Below are positions 30,506 through 40,300 of a stretch of 64,000 nt of DNA, piece by piece. The stretch is from Flavobacterium poyangense (GTDB taxonomy: Bacteria; Bacteroidota; Bacteroidia; Flavobacteriales; Flavobacteriaceae), in NCBI RefSeq assembly GCF_011751075.1, contig NZ_JAALLN010000006.1, forward strand, positions 1 through 64,000. The letters run 5' to 3'. How positions within the stretch are numbered: position 1 is the first letter of the stretch; every line of letters starts with the position of its first letter. The position numbers and the translations under genes are program-made. Below the pieces are notes generated by a model, which saw nothing but the letters and a program-made list of their open reading frames with translations, made no database searches and was not told the DNA's origin.

Positions 30506-31900
30506 CTAAAATAATTCCCTCGGGTCAGTTAGTTTTCCGGTAACAGCAGCGGCAGCAGCCATAATTGGACTTGCCAAAAGTGTTCTTGATCCAGGGCCCT
30601 GACGACCTTCGAAATTTCTGTTTGAAGTACTCACTGCATATTTTCCGGCAGGAACTTTGTCATCATTCATAGCCAGACAAGCAGAGCATCCGGGCTGACG
30701 TAATACAAAACCGGCTTCTGTCAGAATATCCAATATCCCTTCTTCTTTAATTTGAGCTTCAACCACGTGAGAACCCGGAACTAACCAAGCGGTGACATTT
30801 TCTGCTTTTTTTCTTCCTTTTACAATTTCGGCAAAAGCTCTGAAATCTTCAATACGGCCATTGGTACAGCTTCCTAAGAAAACATAGTCAATTGGTTTTC
30901 CAATCATAACGTCGTCTTCCTGAAAGCCCATGTAGGCAAGCGATTTTTTATAGGTTTCCTCGCCGCCTTCTACTTGTTTAGCACTCGGAATATGTTTGGA
31001 GATACCAATTCCCATTCCCGGGTTGGTACCGTAAGTAATCATAGGTTCGATGTCTGAAGCTTTGATGTTTAATTCGGCATCAAAAACAGCATCAGGATCT
31101 GTTTTAAGGGTTTTCCAGTAGGCTACAGCATTGTCCCAGATCTCGCCTTTGGGAGCGTATAGTTTTCCTTCAAGGAAATCAAATGTGGTTTGGTCGGGAG
31201 CAATCATACCACCACGGGCACCCATTTCGATACTTAGGTTACAAACTGTCATACGGCCTTCCATAGTCATGTTTTCAAAAACATCACCGGCATATTCTAC
31301 AAAATATCCGGTACCTCCCGAAGTAGTTAATTGAGCAATAATATATAGAGCAACATCTTTTGGTCCGACCCCTTTGCTTAATTCGCCGTTTACGTTAATA
31401 CGCATTTTCTTTGGTTTAGGCTGCATAATACATTGTGTAGAAAGTACCATTTCAACCTCAGAAGTTCCGATACCGAAGGCAATAGCTCCAAAAGCACCAT
31501 GAGTAGAAGTATGAGAATCTCCACAAACAATGGTGGAGCCTGGCAAAGTAATTCCGTTTTCAGGACCAACTACGTGTACAATTCCATTTTTCTGATGTCC
31601 TAATCCCCAGTGCGAAATGCCATATTCGGCTGCATTATCTTCAAGGGCTTTTAGCTGATTGGCTGATAAAGCATCCTGGACTGGTAAATGCTGGTTTATG
31701 GTTGGTGTATTGTGATCGGCAGTTGCAAAAGTGCGTTCCGGATATAAAACCTTTACGCCTCTGGCTTTTAATCCTAAAAAAGCAACAGGACTCGTAACTT
31801 CGTGAATGAAATGACGGTCAATAAAAAACACATCCGGTCCATCTTCAATTTTACGTACTACATGCGAATCCCATACTTTGTCAAATAATGTCTTACTCAT
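30506..31900 (-). CDS. leuC: 3-isopropylmalate dehydratase large subunit
   Basis: A 464-residue aconitase-family subunit. The three [4Fe-4S] ligands are visible: [11 protein letters not shown] near residue 135, F-L-G-S-C-T-N-G-R near 345, and Q-P-G-C-S-A-C-L-A near 410. It carries the catalytic core of isopropylmalate isomerase, pairing with LeuD encoded next. It is the first gene of the leucine cluster. A promoter candidate lies at 31966-31995. Confidence 0.96.
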   Translation of the reverse strand: MSKTLFDKVWDSHVVRKIEDGPDVFFIDRHFIHEVTSPVAFLGLKARGVKVLYPERTFATADHNTPTINQHLPVQDALSANQLKALEDNAAEYGISHWGLGHQKNGIVHVVGPENGITLPGSTIVCGDSHTSTHGAFGAIAFGIGTSEVEMVLSTQCIMQPKPKKMRINVNGELSKGVGPKDVALYIIAQLTTSGGTGYFVEYAGDVFENMTMEGRMTVCNLSIEMGARGGMIAPDQTTFDFLEGKLYAPKGEIWDNAVAYWKTLKTDPDAVFDAELNIKASDIEPMITYGTNPGMGIGISKHIPSAKQVEGGEETYKKSLAYMGFQEDDVMIGKPIDYVFLGSCTNGRIEDFRAFAEIVKGRKKAENVTAWLVPGSHVVEAQIKEEGILDILTEAGFVLRQPGCSACLAMNDDKVPAGKYAVSTSNRNFEGRQGPGSRTLLASPIMAAAAAVTGKLTDPRELF

Positions 31901-31965
31901 TTTTTATTTTTTTTAATTGTAATTTTATAACTACAGCAATTTTCTGATAATTACAAATGGAAAAA

Positions 31966-31995
31966 CAAAATTAAAAAAAGGTGTAAAATCGTCAA
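31966..31995 (-). promoter_or_regulatory. candidate promoter of the leucine cluster; 31996-32489 otherwise gene-free
   Basis: On the minus strand a -7 box TAATTTTG (plus strand CAAAATTA, 31966-31973) follows a -33 TTG (31993-31995) with a 19-bp spacer, the standard Bacteroidota layout. The leader would be about 60 nt, too short for a full attenuator. Between 31996 and the DUF417 start at 32490 I see only AT-rich sequence. A 110-codon minus-strand frame at 32149-32481 has no recognisable features and biased composition, so I do not call it. Confidence 0.45.
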
Positions 31996-32489
31996 TTTGA
32001 ATATTTCATTATATACGATGCCCAAACTAAAATACAAATTAAGATTCGCTTTTATTCTGTAAATCTAAAATCAAAAAATAGAGTGGAAATTGATTTTGTA
32101 TTCCTTTTGAGGATTATAGGTTTTGTGGTTGTTATAGTTTTCCGGAATTTACATTTTTTCCTTAAAATCAATGCGAAATGACTGTTTTTGTGGGTTGTAA
32201 TACAGTGAAATAGTGAAAATTGATAGTTTTGTTTTTGTTTTTGAATTTCTGAAATCTCGGATAAACCCTCTTTTTTGAGGTGTAGAATCGAGATTTTTGA
32301 AAGAGTTTATTTGTTTTTTTTTGATTGCAATACTACGACATCCAAGAAAGTGAATTTTTGTTTTTTTAGAATGTAAACAAATAAAAATATTCTTGTTTAG
32401 AGTGAATTTAGGACTAATGACAGCTATCTGACATTTGCCTTGCATAAAGGCTCTTAATTTTGATATTTCTAATAAAAACAAATAAAATT

Positions 32490-32909
32490 ATGAATTTGAA
32501 TCAGATTGCTTACAGAATTGGTGTTTTCGGAACGGTTATTATTTTGCTTTGGGTTGGGCTTTTTAAGTTTACTGCCGTAGAGGCGGGGGCGATAAAAGAA
32601 TTAGTCGAAAATCATTTTGCGATGGGCTGGATGTACAAAGTAATGTCTGTGCAGCAGGTTTCGAATGTAATAGGAATATTTGAAGTGGTTACAGCAATTG
32701 GATTGGCGCTTTCTTTTTTTAATAAAAAAGTAGCCATGTATTCCGGTTTGGCATCAGCGGTTATTTTTGTTACAACACTGAGCTTCCTTTTTACAACACC
32801 GGGTGTTTTTAAAATGGTGGAGAATTTCCCTGTTACTGATTTTTTTATCCTTAAAGATATTCCTTATCTGGCTATTTCGCTGATGGTGTATGTGAAAGGC
32901 AAAGAATAA
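32490..32909 (+). CDS. DUF417 (YkgB/RclC-like) inner-membrane protein
   Basis: A 139-residue protein with four predicted membrane helices. It includes G-T-V-I-I-L-L-W-V-G-L-F-K-F-T near the start, the internal G-I-F-E-V-V-T-A-I-G-L segment, and a C-terminal F-I-L-K-D-I-P-Y-L. These are the conserved blocks of the DUF417 family, to which E. coli RclC (reactive-chlorine resistance) belongs. The role here is unknown. The ATG at 32490 was chosen because an upstream start at 32460 adds non-conserved residues. Confidence 0.85.
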   Translation: MNLNQIAYRIGVFGTVIILLWVGLFKFTAVEAGAIKELVENHFAMGWMYKVMSVQQVSNVIGIFEVVTAIGLALSFFNKKVAMYSGLASAVIFVTTLSFLFTTPGVFKMVENFPVTDFFILKDIPYLAISLMVYVKGKE

Positions 32910-32924
32910 TTAACGGCTTTTATT

Positions 32925-35546
32925 TTAAAACCGATATTTTACTGTTGCCAGTAAATATCTTGGCACTAGATTTATGGTAGACTTAAAAGAGGTGTAATTG
33001 TCTAATGTAACCAATGTAAATTCGTTTTCATTGGTTATATTATTGAATAGAAAACGATAGGAAAAACGGCTGTTTTCCGGAGTATAGTTGGCGATGATAT
33101 TAATGAAACTGTAATTCTGGGAGTTCATTTGATAAAAAGTGGTGTTGACTTCGGCTAACCAGACTTTCGAGATTTTATAATTGCAATTAATAAAAGCATC
33201 TTTTGTTTTATTTGTAGTAACAGTATTGTTGAAATTGGTTTGATAATAGTTGTAATTGAAACCAAAATCAAAATTTACAGGTAACTTGTAATAAGTCGTT
33301 GCAGAGAAAGTGTATTGGCTGTTGTAACTTTTTAGGTTTGTAAAGTCTTGGTTGTTTACTTTTGTCGGACTATTACTCCAGGTTTGTTGTGTGGCTATCT
33401 TGGTGGCCCATTTTAGTTTTTTCAGGTAATTAATGAGGTTAAAAGAGGCGTTATAATTTTCTCCTCCGTTTGTAACGATATAGTTTTTGAAGTTGAAATT
33501 CTGAGTAATCAGGTTATCGATATTAAGTGTTTTCTTCAATTTTGTATAGACTAAATTGGTCTTAACAGAAAATCCCTTTTCATCTTTGTACAAGGTGTGT
33601 AAAAAAGAAATGGTTTTGTTTTTTAAAAGTGCAACATCAGAAACTCCCTTTTCGAAAGTTCGATAGTCTGCCAGTAAATAGTTTGTTTTTAGATAATTGA
33701 TTTCAGGCAGAGAACTGTTTTCGGAATAGCTTAACCGGAATGTCCCTAAGCGTGTTTTTTTTAGATTAAATGAAAATACAGGATTAAAAAAATGAAAATG
33801 TTGCTCAGAGATATTGCGTGCAAAATTATTTTGAACATATTTCAGATTAGCTGTAAAATCTGTTTCAGAAGTAAAATTGTACCGGATTCCCGCATCTAAA
33901 GAAAATAGGGTTTGATTGGAGTTTGTGTCTACCTGGTAGTCTGTCTTTTGTTTTTGGTCGATATGAAAATCTGAAACGATTGATTCTTTGCTTTTTTCGT
34001 ATTGAAAAGCAAGAACAGATTCTAGTTTTTTGTACTTCGAAATCAGTTTACTTTTGATTCCAAAATACTGGTTTTTAGTATCCCCCTTTTGGTCAATCTG
34101 AGCTTCCGGATCTATTTTGAAAAATTCATTTAAAAAGGGAGATTTTAATCTGTTTTTCTCATTCAGATAATCGCTTCCCAAATAAATATAATTGTTTAAT
34201 ATTGTTTGATTCGATAAGCTGTAACTGTGGTTAAGATGATTGTAAAAAGTATAATTGCTGTTTTTGGAATTCTGATTGATTTGCTCATTATTAAATATGA
34301 GATTTGAATTTATGATATCAGGATTGTTCTTGTAAATAAATAAGTTGGTGAGATAATTGTCTTCATTCCCTGAATATTTAAGTTCAATTTCTCCTGATGA
34401 AAGTGTTTTTTTGCCGGAATAGTGATTGGCTTCGGAGTTGATTATAGGTTGTTGGTCTATGTTGTAAATTGTTTCGGAGAAAGAATTCTGAATCTGATTG
34501 TCATTTGTGAAATAGCCTACTCCGCGAATTGATAATGAGGGTTTTAGTTTTGTGGTAAAACTTAAAGAATTAAAAAGTGCTTTGTTAAAGACGCTTTGAG
34601 ATTTACTGAAAGAACTGTTTTCATTACTGTTGATAACGTACTGTTTTCTTGCCTTTTTTTCGATTCGGTCTGCCCCAAAAAAATCAAGATTTATACTGGA
34701 TTCTTTTATAAGTGAAGTTGCTTTTTCGCCTGAATTGTTGTAGTCTGCCAAGTAAAAGATTTTGACCTTCTTTTTTAATAGTCCGAGATTAATACCTTCT
34801 TTCCATCGGTTTTCAGAAATTATGCCTGCTCCGGCCGTTATGTTGCCGAACCAGATATTTTGCTTGTCTTTTTTTAACTTCAGATTCAACGCAACTTTAT
34901 CCGAATTATTCATTTTTTTGAAAATGGGATTATCTTCAAATGCTTCTATTATTTGCACTTCATCAAGTGTTTTTGCATCCAGATTTTTGGACAGTAAGGT
35001 GTAGTTCTTATCAAACAAATCTTCTCCTTCAACAAGTAATTTATCAATAGGTTTTCCATGGGCTTTTATAGAGCCGTCTTTCTGAACTTCGATACCGGGT
35101 AATTTTTTTAAAATGTCTTCTATGGTTTGCTCTGTTTGGTTAGAAAAAGCGCTCGTCTTTATAGTGGTCGTATCTTGATTGATTCTTACTTTTTTGTGCG
35201 ATTCTATTACCACTTCCTTCAAGCTTTCTTGTTGGGATTCCAGAGAAACAGAGTGGTTTATTTCAGTCTTTGTGCTGAGATCAACTACGTTTGTGCTTTT
35301 AGCAAAGCCTAAGCAAGAAATTTCTATACTTACAATTCCGCTGGCTGGTTTTTTTAATTGAAGAGTATAGTTTCCATCTTCATTAGCAAAAGTATAGAAT
35401 AGAATATTCCCGGAGTTGTCTAAAATAATAACAGAAGCCCTTTCGACGCTTCTGTTCTGTTTGTCTTTTATAGTTCCCGATATTTTAATATTTTGGGAAA
35501 ATGCAATAAAAGGGATGAAAAAAATAAAAGAGAATAGTTTTAGCAT
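32925..35546 (-). CDS. TonB-dependent receptor-type outer membrane protein (carboxypeptidase-regulatory domain)
   Basis: An 873-residue outer-membrane protein. Residues 1-17 are a signal peptide ending F-S-Q. Residues about 20-110 form a carboxypeptidase-regulatory-like domain (I-S-G-T-I-K-D-K-Q-N-R-S-V-E-R-A-S-V), and about 125-230 a plug-like domain with I-E-D-I-L-K-K-L-P-G-I-E-V. The remaining ~640 residues are a beta-barrel with many alternating strands and a C-terminal aromatic residue (V-K-Y-R-F). The G-E-D-L-F plug motif is typical of a flavobacterial receptor group that pairs with GLPGLI proteins. The GLPGLI gene lies 6 bp upstream, so they form a pair. The substrate is unknown; small cysteine-containing secreted proteins precede the pair. 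Confidence 0.85.
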   Translation of the reverse strand: MLKLFSFIFFIPFIAFSQNIKISGTIKDKQNRSVERASVIILDNSGNILFYTFANEDGNYTLQLKKPASGIVSIEISCLGFAKSTNVVDLSTKTEINHSVSLESQQESLKEVVIESHKKVRINQDTTTIKTSAFSNQTEQTIEDILKKLPGIEVQKDGSIKAHGKPIDKLLVEGEDLFDKNYTLLSKNLDAKTLDEVQIIEAFEDNPIFKKMNNSDKVALNLKLKKDKQNIWFGNITAGAGIISENRWKEGINLGLLKKKVKIFYLADYNNSGEKATSLIKESSINLDFFGADRIEKKARKQYVINSNENSSFSKSQSVFNKALFNSLSFTTKLKPSLSIRGVGYFTNDNQIQNSFSETIYNIDQQPIINSEANHYSGKKTLSSGEIELKYSGNEDNYLTNLFIYKNNPDIINSNLIFNNEQINQNSKNSNYTFYNHLNHSYSLSNQTILNNYIYLGSDYLNEKNRLKSPFLNEFFKIDPEAQIDQKGDTKNQYFGIKSKLISKYKKLESVLAFQYEKSKESIVSDFHIDQKQKTDYQVDTNSNQTLFSLDAGIRYNFTSETDFTANLKYVQNNFARNISEQHFHFFNPVFSFNLKKTRLGTFRLSYSENSSLPEINYLKTNYLLADYRTFEKGVSDVALLKNKTISFLHTLYKDEKGFSVKTNLVYTKLKKTLNIDNLITQNFNFKNYIVTNGGENYNASFNLINYLKKLKWATKIATQQTWSNSPTKVNNQDFTNLKSYNSQYTFSATTYYKLPVNFDFGFNYNYYQTNFNNTVTTNKTKDAFINCNYKISKVWLAEVNTTFYQMNSQNYSFINIIANYTPENSRFSYRFLFNNITNENEFTLVTLDNYTSFKSTINLVPRYLLATVKYRF

Positions 35547-35552
35547 TTAATT

Positions 35553-36338
35553 TCAGAATATTTCGGTGCTAATATCATTCATTCCAGCTGCTTTTATCGT
35601 AACACCATGTTCTTTACCTAATAAAATAGCCTTGTTTTTGTTTTTTTCTATCAATTTTTCTAAAATCACTTTATACTCGTCAATTGAGACCCAATGGGTA
35701 GGAGTGCCTTGATTGATGGGCTTAATTTTCGGAACAGATACATTTTTCGACGGGTATTCTAGTGATTTGAAATAGATGTATAATTCCTTTTTGGTGTCAT
35801 AAGCTTCGAGTATTAATCCGGGTAATCCCTGCAGTTTCCAAGGCCCAAACGGAACAGGAATCTCTTTGGTAAACCAGGCGGTGTAATCCCGTCCTCTAAA
35901 ATGCCCGGTTGCTTTATTGCAAAGAAGATTTCCAATTTTTTTCGTTTCAGGGTCAATTTTCCATTCTATTGCTTCACGCTTTTCTTTTCCGTAAATCTCA
36001 TTAGAATATTTTTTATTCCACCACAAACTATCTTTGGCTCTGTCGTAATATACCTGTTTTCCTTGTTCTAAGGTATGTTTCCCGAGGTAAATCTGTTTGA
36101 TTTCCCCTTCTGCCTTTTTTTTCTTTTGACTTTCAATATTAGATTCATTTTCCAGAGAATCTTTGGCGCTAACATAATAGGACTGGTTTTGGTCAAAAAT
36201 AAGGTAAGAGTTAAAATCTAAGCCATTAGGACCTCCTTTGCCCGGACTTTCGATGTGCCCATAATACACAATTCCTTTGTTTTGAGCATAAGAGTAGGTG
36301 TAAATTGTAAATACTGTGAGGAGTAGTAGTTTTTTCAT
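35553..36338 (-). CDS. GLPGLI family protein
   Basis: A 261-residue secreted protein with a signal peptide (L-L-L-L-T-V-F-T-I-Y-T-Y-S-Y-A) and the family-defining motif G-L-P-G-L-I-L-E-A-Y-D near residue 175, preceded by the typical W-F-T-K-E-I-P-V-P-F-G-P-W-K-L-Q. GLPGLI proteins are restricted to Bacteroidota and usually adjoin TonB-receptor genes, as here (6 bp gap). They are probably periplasmic partners of the receptor. No biochemical function is established. Confidence 0.92.
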   Translation of the reverse strand: MKKLLLLTVFTIYTYSYAQNKGIVYYGHIESPGKGGPNGLDFNSYLIFDQNQSYYVSAKDSLENESNIESQKKKKAEGEIKQIYLGKHTLEQGKQVYYDRAKDSLWWNKKYSNEIYGKEKREAIEWKIDPETKKIGNLLCNKATGHFRGRDYTAWFTKEIPVPFGPWKLQGLPGLILEAYDTKKELYIYFKSLEYPSKNVSVPKIKPINQGTPTHWVSIDEYKVILEKLIEKNKNKAILLGKEHGVTIKAAGMNDISTEIF

Positions 36339-36379
36339 AAGTATTATTTTATAATGCTTTATGCTGTTGTTTTTAGATT

Positions 36380-36655
36380 TTAGTCACAAAGTGCTAAAGC
36401 TATATCTACTATTTGTCCAATGGAACATCCGTCGCAAGTAAATGCCCAGCCGGTGCCGTCTCCACAATCAACAGTTACATCGTATACTTGAATTAAGGGG
36501 TTTGATTCTAAAACGGGTTCAACAATTTTATTTTCGATTACAAAGGATTTGTCGATTTCCTTATTTACTTCTGGATTTATGTTTTTTGAGCTGCTATTTG
36601 CGAAAACTCCAACAGACATAAGAACTGTAATGGCTAATGTGAATATTGTTTTCAT
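36380..36655 (-). CDS. small secreted four-cysteine protein
   Basis: A 91-residue product with a signal peptide (T-I-F-T-L-A-I-T-V-L-M-S-V-G-V-F-A). A polar spacer follows (N-S-S-S-K-N-I-N-P-E-V-N-K-E-I). The C-terminal core has four cysteines: V-T-V-D-C-G-D-G-T-G-W-A-F-T-C-D-G-C-S-I-G-Q and the closing L-A-L-C-D. A frameshifted paralog lies at 36818-37076. I recognise no family. Its position immediately upstream of the GLPGLI/TonB-receptor pair, on the same strand, suggests a secreted substrate or partner of that system (inference). Confidence 0.78.
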   Translation of the reverse strand: MKTIFTLAITVLMSVGVFANSSSKNINPEVNKEIDKSFVIENKIVEPVLESNPLIQVYDVTVDCGDGTGWAFTCDGCSIGQIVDIALALCD

Positions 36656-36817
36656 AATTTTTTGGTTTTTTGGTTAAATTAATAAAATTTTAACAGCATA
36701 AAGCAGGCTAATTTATAGAATAAAACCATATAAAAATTAAAAAATTAACAGGTTTTTTTTTAATCAAGTATAATTACGCAGGAATAATAGTATAATTAAT
36801 AAAAAACTTATGTGGTT

Positions 36818-37076
36818 TTATCGGCAAGCCTCCTTAAGTATTTCTGCTATTGTTTCAGGGGAGCAATAATGACAATGTACGTAATAAAGGCTGCCATTTC
36901 CGCAATCAATAGCGATTAAAGTTACTTCATCTGCAATTATGGAATTTGATTCTAAAATTGTTTCTGGTGCATTATTTTTTGATCGCGAAAGGTTTAATAA
37001 TGTTTTTTGAGTCGTTGTTTGCGAAAGCACCAACAGACGTAAGAACTGTGAGGACTAATGTGAATATTGTTTTCAT
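36818..37076 (-). pseudogene. frameshifted paralog of the four-cysteine secreted protein
   Basis: An ATG at 37076 opens a signal peptide almost identical to that of the gene at 36655 (M-K-T-I-F-T-L-V-L-T-V-L-T-S-V-G-A-F-A) and runs 34 codons to a stop at 36972-36974. The other reading frame continues with the homologous body (N-A-P-E-T-I-L-E-S-N-S-I) and the cysteine core I-D-C-G-N-G-S-L-Y-Y-V-H-C-H-Y-C. The frames join at a six-base A run (plus strand T, 36975-36980): five As would restore an intact protein of about 85 residues. It may be a true pseudogene, a slippage-controlled gene or a sequencing error. Confidence 0.65.
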
Positions 37077-37397
37077 CGTTTTTCTAGTTCTTTCAGCTTA
37101 ATTAATAGGTGGTAACAGCATAAAACGCAGCTAATTTACAGAAAAGGATTAAAATTAATAAAAAATTAACAGGTTTTATTTTAAAAAAAACGACAATCCC
37201 GATAGGATTTTGCTCAAAAAAGAGAATGTCGGGAAAAATCCTGATGTTGATAAAATGTATTTCGTCAATAGCCTAAAAAAGACTAAATTTGAACTTCCTC
37301 CATTTTTTAATTTAAAGTTCTTTAAGATTCATGAAATCAGTGTTTTATGAATGATGAGGTTTTGAATTTGGGGGTTTAATTTTTGTCTTTTAAACCT
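37077..37397. other. gene-free interval between the cysteine-protein locus and dnaE
   Basis: AT-rich sequence. It holds an imperfect inverted pair (ATCCCGATAGGATTTT near 37195 against GTCGGGAAAAATCC near 37227) that could act as a weak terminator, and the dnaE upstream region. No gene is visible. Confidence 0.5.
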
Positions 37398-40300
37398 ATG
37401 TATTTAATATTCGATACTGAAACAACCGGATTACCAAAACGTTGGGATGCTCCAATTACCGATTCTGATAACTGGCCTCGCTGTATACAAATTGCCTGGC
37501 AGTTGCATGACGATATGGGGAAACTGATAGAACATCAGGACTATCTGGTAAAACCTGACGGATTTAATATCCCGTATGACGCAGAACGTATTCACGGTAT
37601 TTCTACAGAATTAGCAGATGCCGATGGAATTACGCTGGCCGAAGTTTTAGAGAAATTTAATATCGCTTTAAGCAAAACCAAATATATTGTAGGTCAGAAC
37701 TTAGGTTTTGACGTTAATATTATGGGAGCTGAATTTCATAGGATGGGTGTGGACTCTCCGATGAGCTCGATGCCTGTTTTAGATACCTGTACAGAAGTTA
37801 CGGCTTCTTTATTGCAAATTCCCGGAGGTAGAGGTGGAAAATTCAAATTACCAACTTTAACAGAATTACACAGTTATCTTTTTGATAAACCTTTTGCAGA
37901 AGCGCACAACGCAACTGCCGACGTTGAGGCTACTACCCGTTGTTTCCTGGAGTTAATCAGAAGAGAGGTTTTTACCAAAGAAGAGCTTGATGTTCCGAAG
38001 GATTATTTTAGAGAATTTCAAAGTAAAAACCCGGAACCGATCAAACTTATTGGTCTAAAACACATTAATTTAAAAGCCGCTTCTGATAAAATCAGAGAAC
38101 AGTTGCGAGCCTTAGAATCTGATGACAAACAAACGGTTGTTTCAGAGTCTGATCAAAGAGAATTTAAAGAAGCAAAATTTTCACATCTACACAATCATAC
38201 ACAGTTTTCGGTTTTACAATCTACTATTGGTGTGGGGAATATCGTTGCGGCTACAGCCAAAAATGGTATGCCGGCCGTTGCCATGACCGATACCGGAAAT
38301 ATGATGGGAGCCTTTCATTTTGTGAGTGCAGTGATGAATCACAATAAAGCGGCATCCGGTAAAAATAAAGCTTTGGTTGATGCAGGCGAAGAGCCGACAG
38401 AAATGGAAATTAAGCCAATTGTCGGTTGTGAATTTAATGTCTGCGATAATCATTTAGACAAAAGTAAAAAAGACAACGGTAATCAGATTGTGTTGTTGGC
38501 CAAGAATAAAAATGGCTACCACAATTTAGCTAAAATGTCTTCGATTGCCTTTACCGATGGATTCTATTATGTTCCCAGAGTCGATCGAAAAATTATCGAG
38601 CAATATAAGGAAGATATTATGGTGCTTTCCGGGAATTTGTACGGAGAGATTCCCAGTAAGATTTTAAATGTCGGTGAAAATCAAGCCGAAGAGGCCTTGA
38701 TTTGGTGGAAAGAGCAATTCGGAGCTGATTTTTATCTTGAGCTCATGCGCCACAATCAGGAAGATGAAAATCGTGTCAATAAAACCCTGATTGATTTTTC
38801 GAAGAAACACAATGTCAAGTTAATTGCGACAAACAATACCTACTATTTAAATAAAGAAGATGCCAATGCACACGATATTTTATTGTGTGTAAAAGACGGC
38901 GAGAAACAAGCCACACCAATTGGCCGTGGCCGTGGTTATCGTTACGGATTGCCAAATCAGGAATACTATTACAAGTCGCAGGATGAGATGAAAAAGCTCT
39001 TTACCGACTTGCCGGATGCGATTATCAACATTCAGGAAATTGTCGACAAGGTTGAGATCTATTCGCTTTATCGTGATGTATTGCTTCCTAAATTTGATAT
39101 CCCGCAAGAATTTGTGGTTCCGGAAGATGAAATAGATGAAGGGGTAAGAGGAGAGAACAAATATTTGCGACACCTTACTATGGTTGGCGCGAAAAAAAGA
39201 TACGGTGAAATTACCGAATCAATTCAGGAGCGTCTGGATTTTGAATTGTTAACGATTTCGAATTCAGGATATCCGGGGTATTTCTTAATTGTTCAGGATT
39301 TTATTGCCGAAGCCAGAAACATGGATGTTTCGGTTGGTCCCGGTCGTGGATCTGCAGCAGGTTCGGCAGTAGCGTATTGTTTGGGAATTACCAATATTGA
39401 CCCGATTAAATACGATTTGCTTTTTGAGCGTTTCCTGAATCCTGACCGTGTATCCATGCCCGATATTGATATCGATTTTGACGACGAGGGTCGTGGTCGA
39501 GTTATGGATTACGTAATCAATAAATACGGTAAAAATCAGGTAGCACAAATTATCACCTATGGTAAAATGGCTACCAAATCAGCGATTCGTGATACGGCTC
39601 GTGTATTGGATTTGCCTTTATTTGAAGCCGATAGAATCGCAAAATTGATTCCGGGTATGATGCCGTCAAAATGGAATTTGGCGCGTTTTATATCTGAAAG
39701 CGAAGACGATGTTAAAAAAGCGCTTCGTTCGGATGAGTTTGATAATATAAAGGAATTAATCGCTATTGCCAACGAAGGTGATTTGGCAGGTGAGACTATT
39801 CAACAGGCAAAAATTCTGGAAGGATCGATGCGAAATACGGGTATACATGCCTGTGGGGTAATTATTACGCCATCGGATATTACCAATTTCGTTCCGGTGA
39901 CAACCGCAAAAGATTCGGATTTATATGTAACACAGTTTGATAACTCGGTTGCGGAAAGTGCCGGATTGCTTAAAATGGACTTCTTGGGTCTGAAGACCCT
40001 TACACTAATAAAAGATACTGTTAAACTGGTGAAGTACAGAAATGGAATCGATCTGAATCCGGATGAATTTCCGATTGACGATGCTCCGACTTATGAGCTT
40101 TTCCAAAGAGGAGAAACAGTTGGAATCTTCCAATACGAGTCACCCGGAATGCAGAAATACATGAAGGAGTTGAAACCAACGGTTTTTGGGGATTTAATTG
40201 CAATGAATGCTTTGTATCGTCCGGGACCGTTAGAGTATATTCCTTCTTTCGTTCGAAGAAAAAATGGAGAGGAAGAAATCAAATACGATTTAGATGCCTG

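Noticed and set aside
31901..32000. Leucine-responsive leader/attenuator before leuC
   Set aside because: The predicted leader is only about 60 nt and shows neither a Leu-rich leader peptide nor alternative hairpins.
32149..32481. 110-codon minus-strand frame upstream of the DUF417 gene
   Set aside because: Lys/Ile/Phe-rich with no recognisable domain or signal peptide, and it overlaps the presumed promoter region of two divergent genes.
36975..36980. Programmed ribosomal frameshift in the cysteine-protein paralog
   Set aside because: A6 alone without a clear slippery heptamer or downstream structure is weak evidence; recorded as pseudogene or length variation instead.
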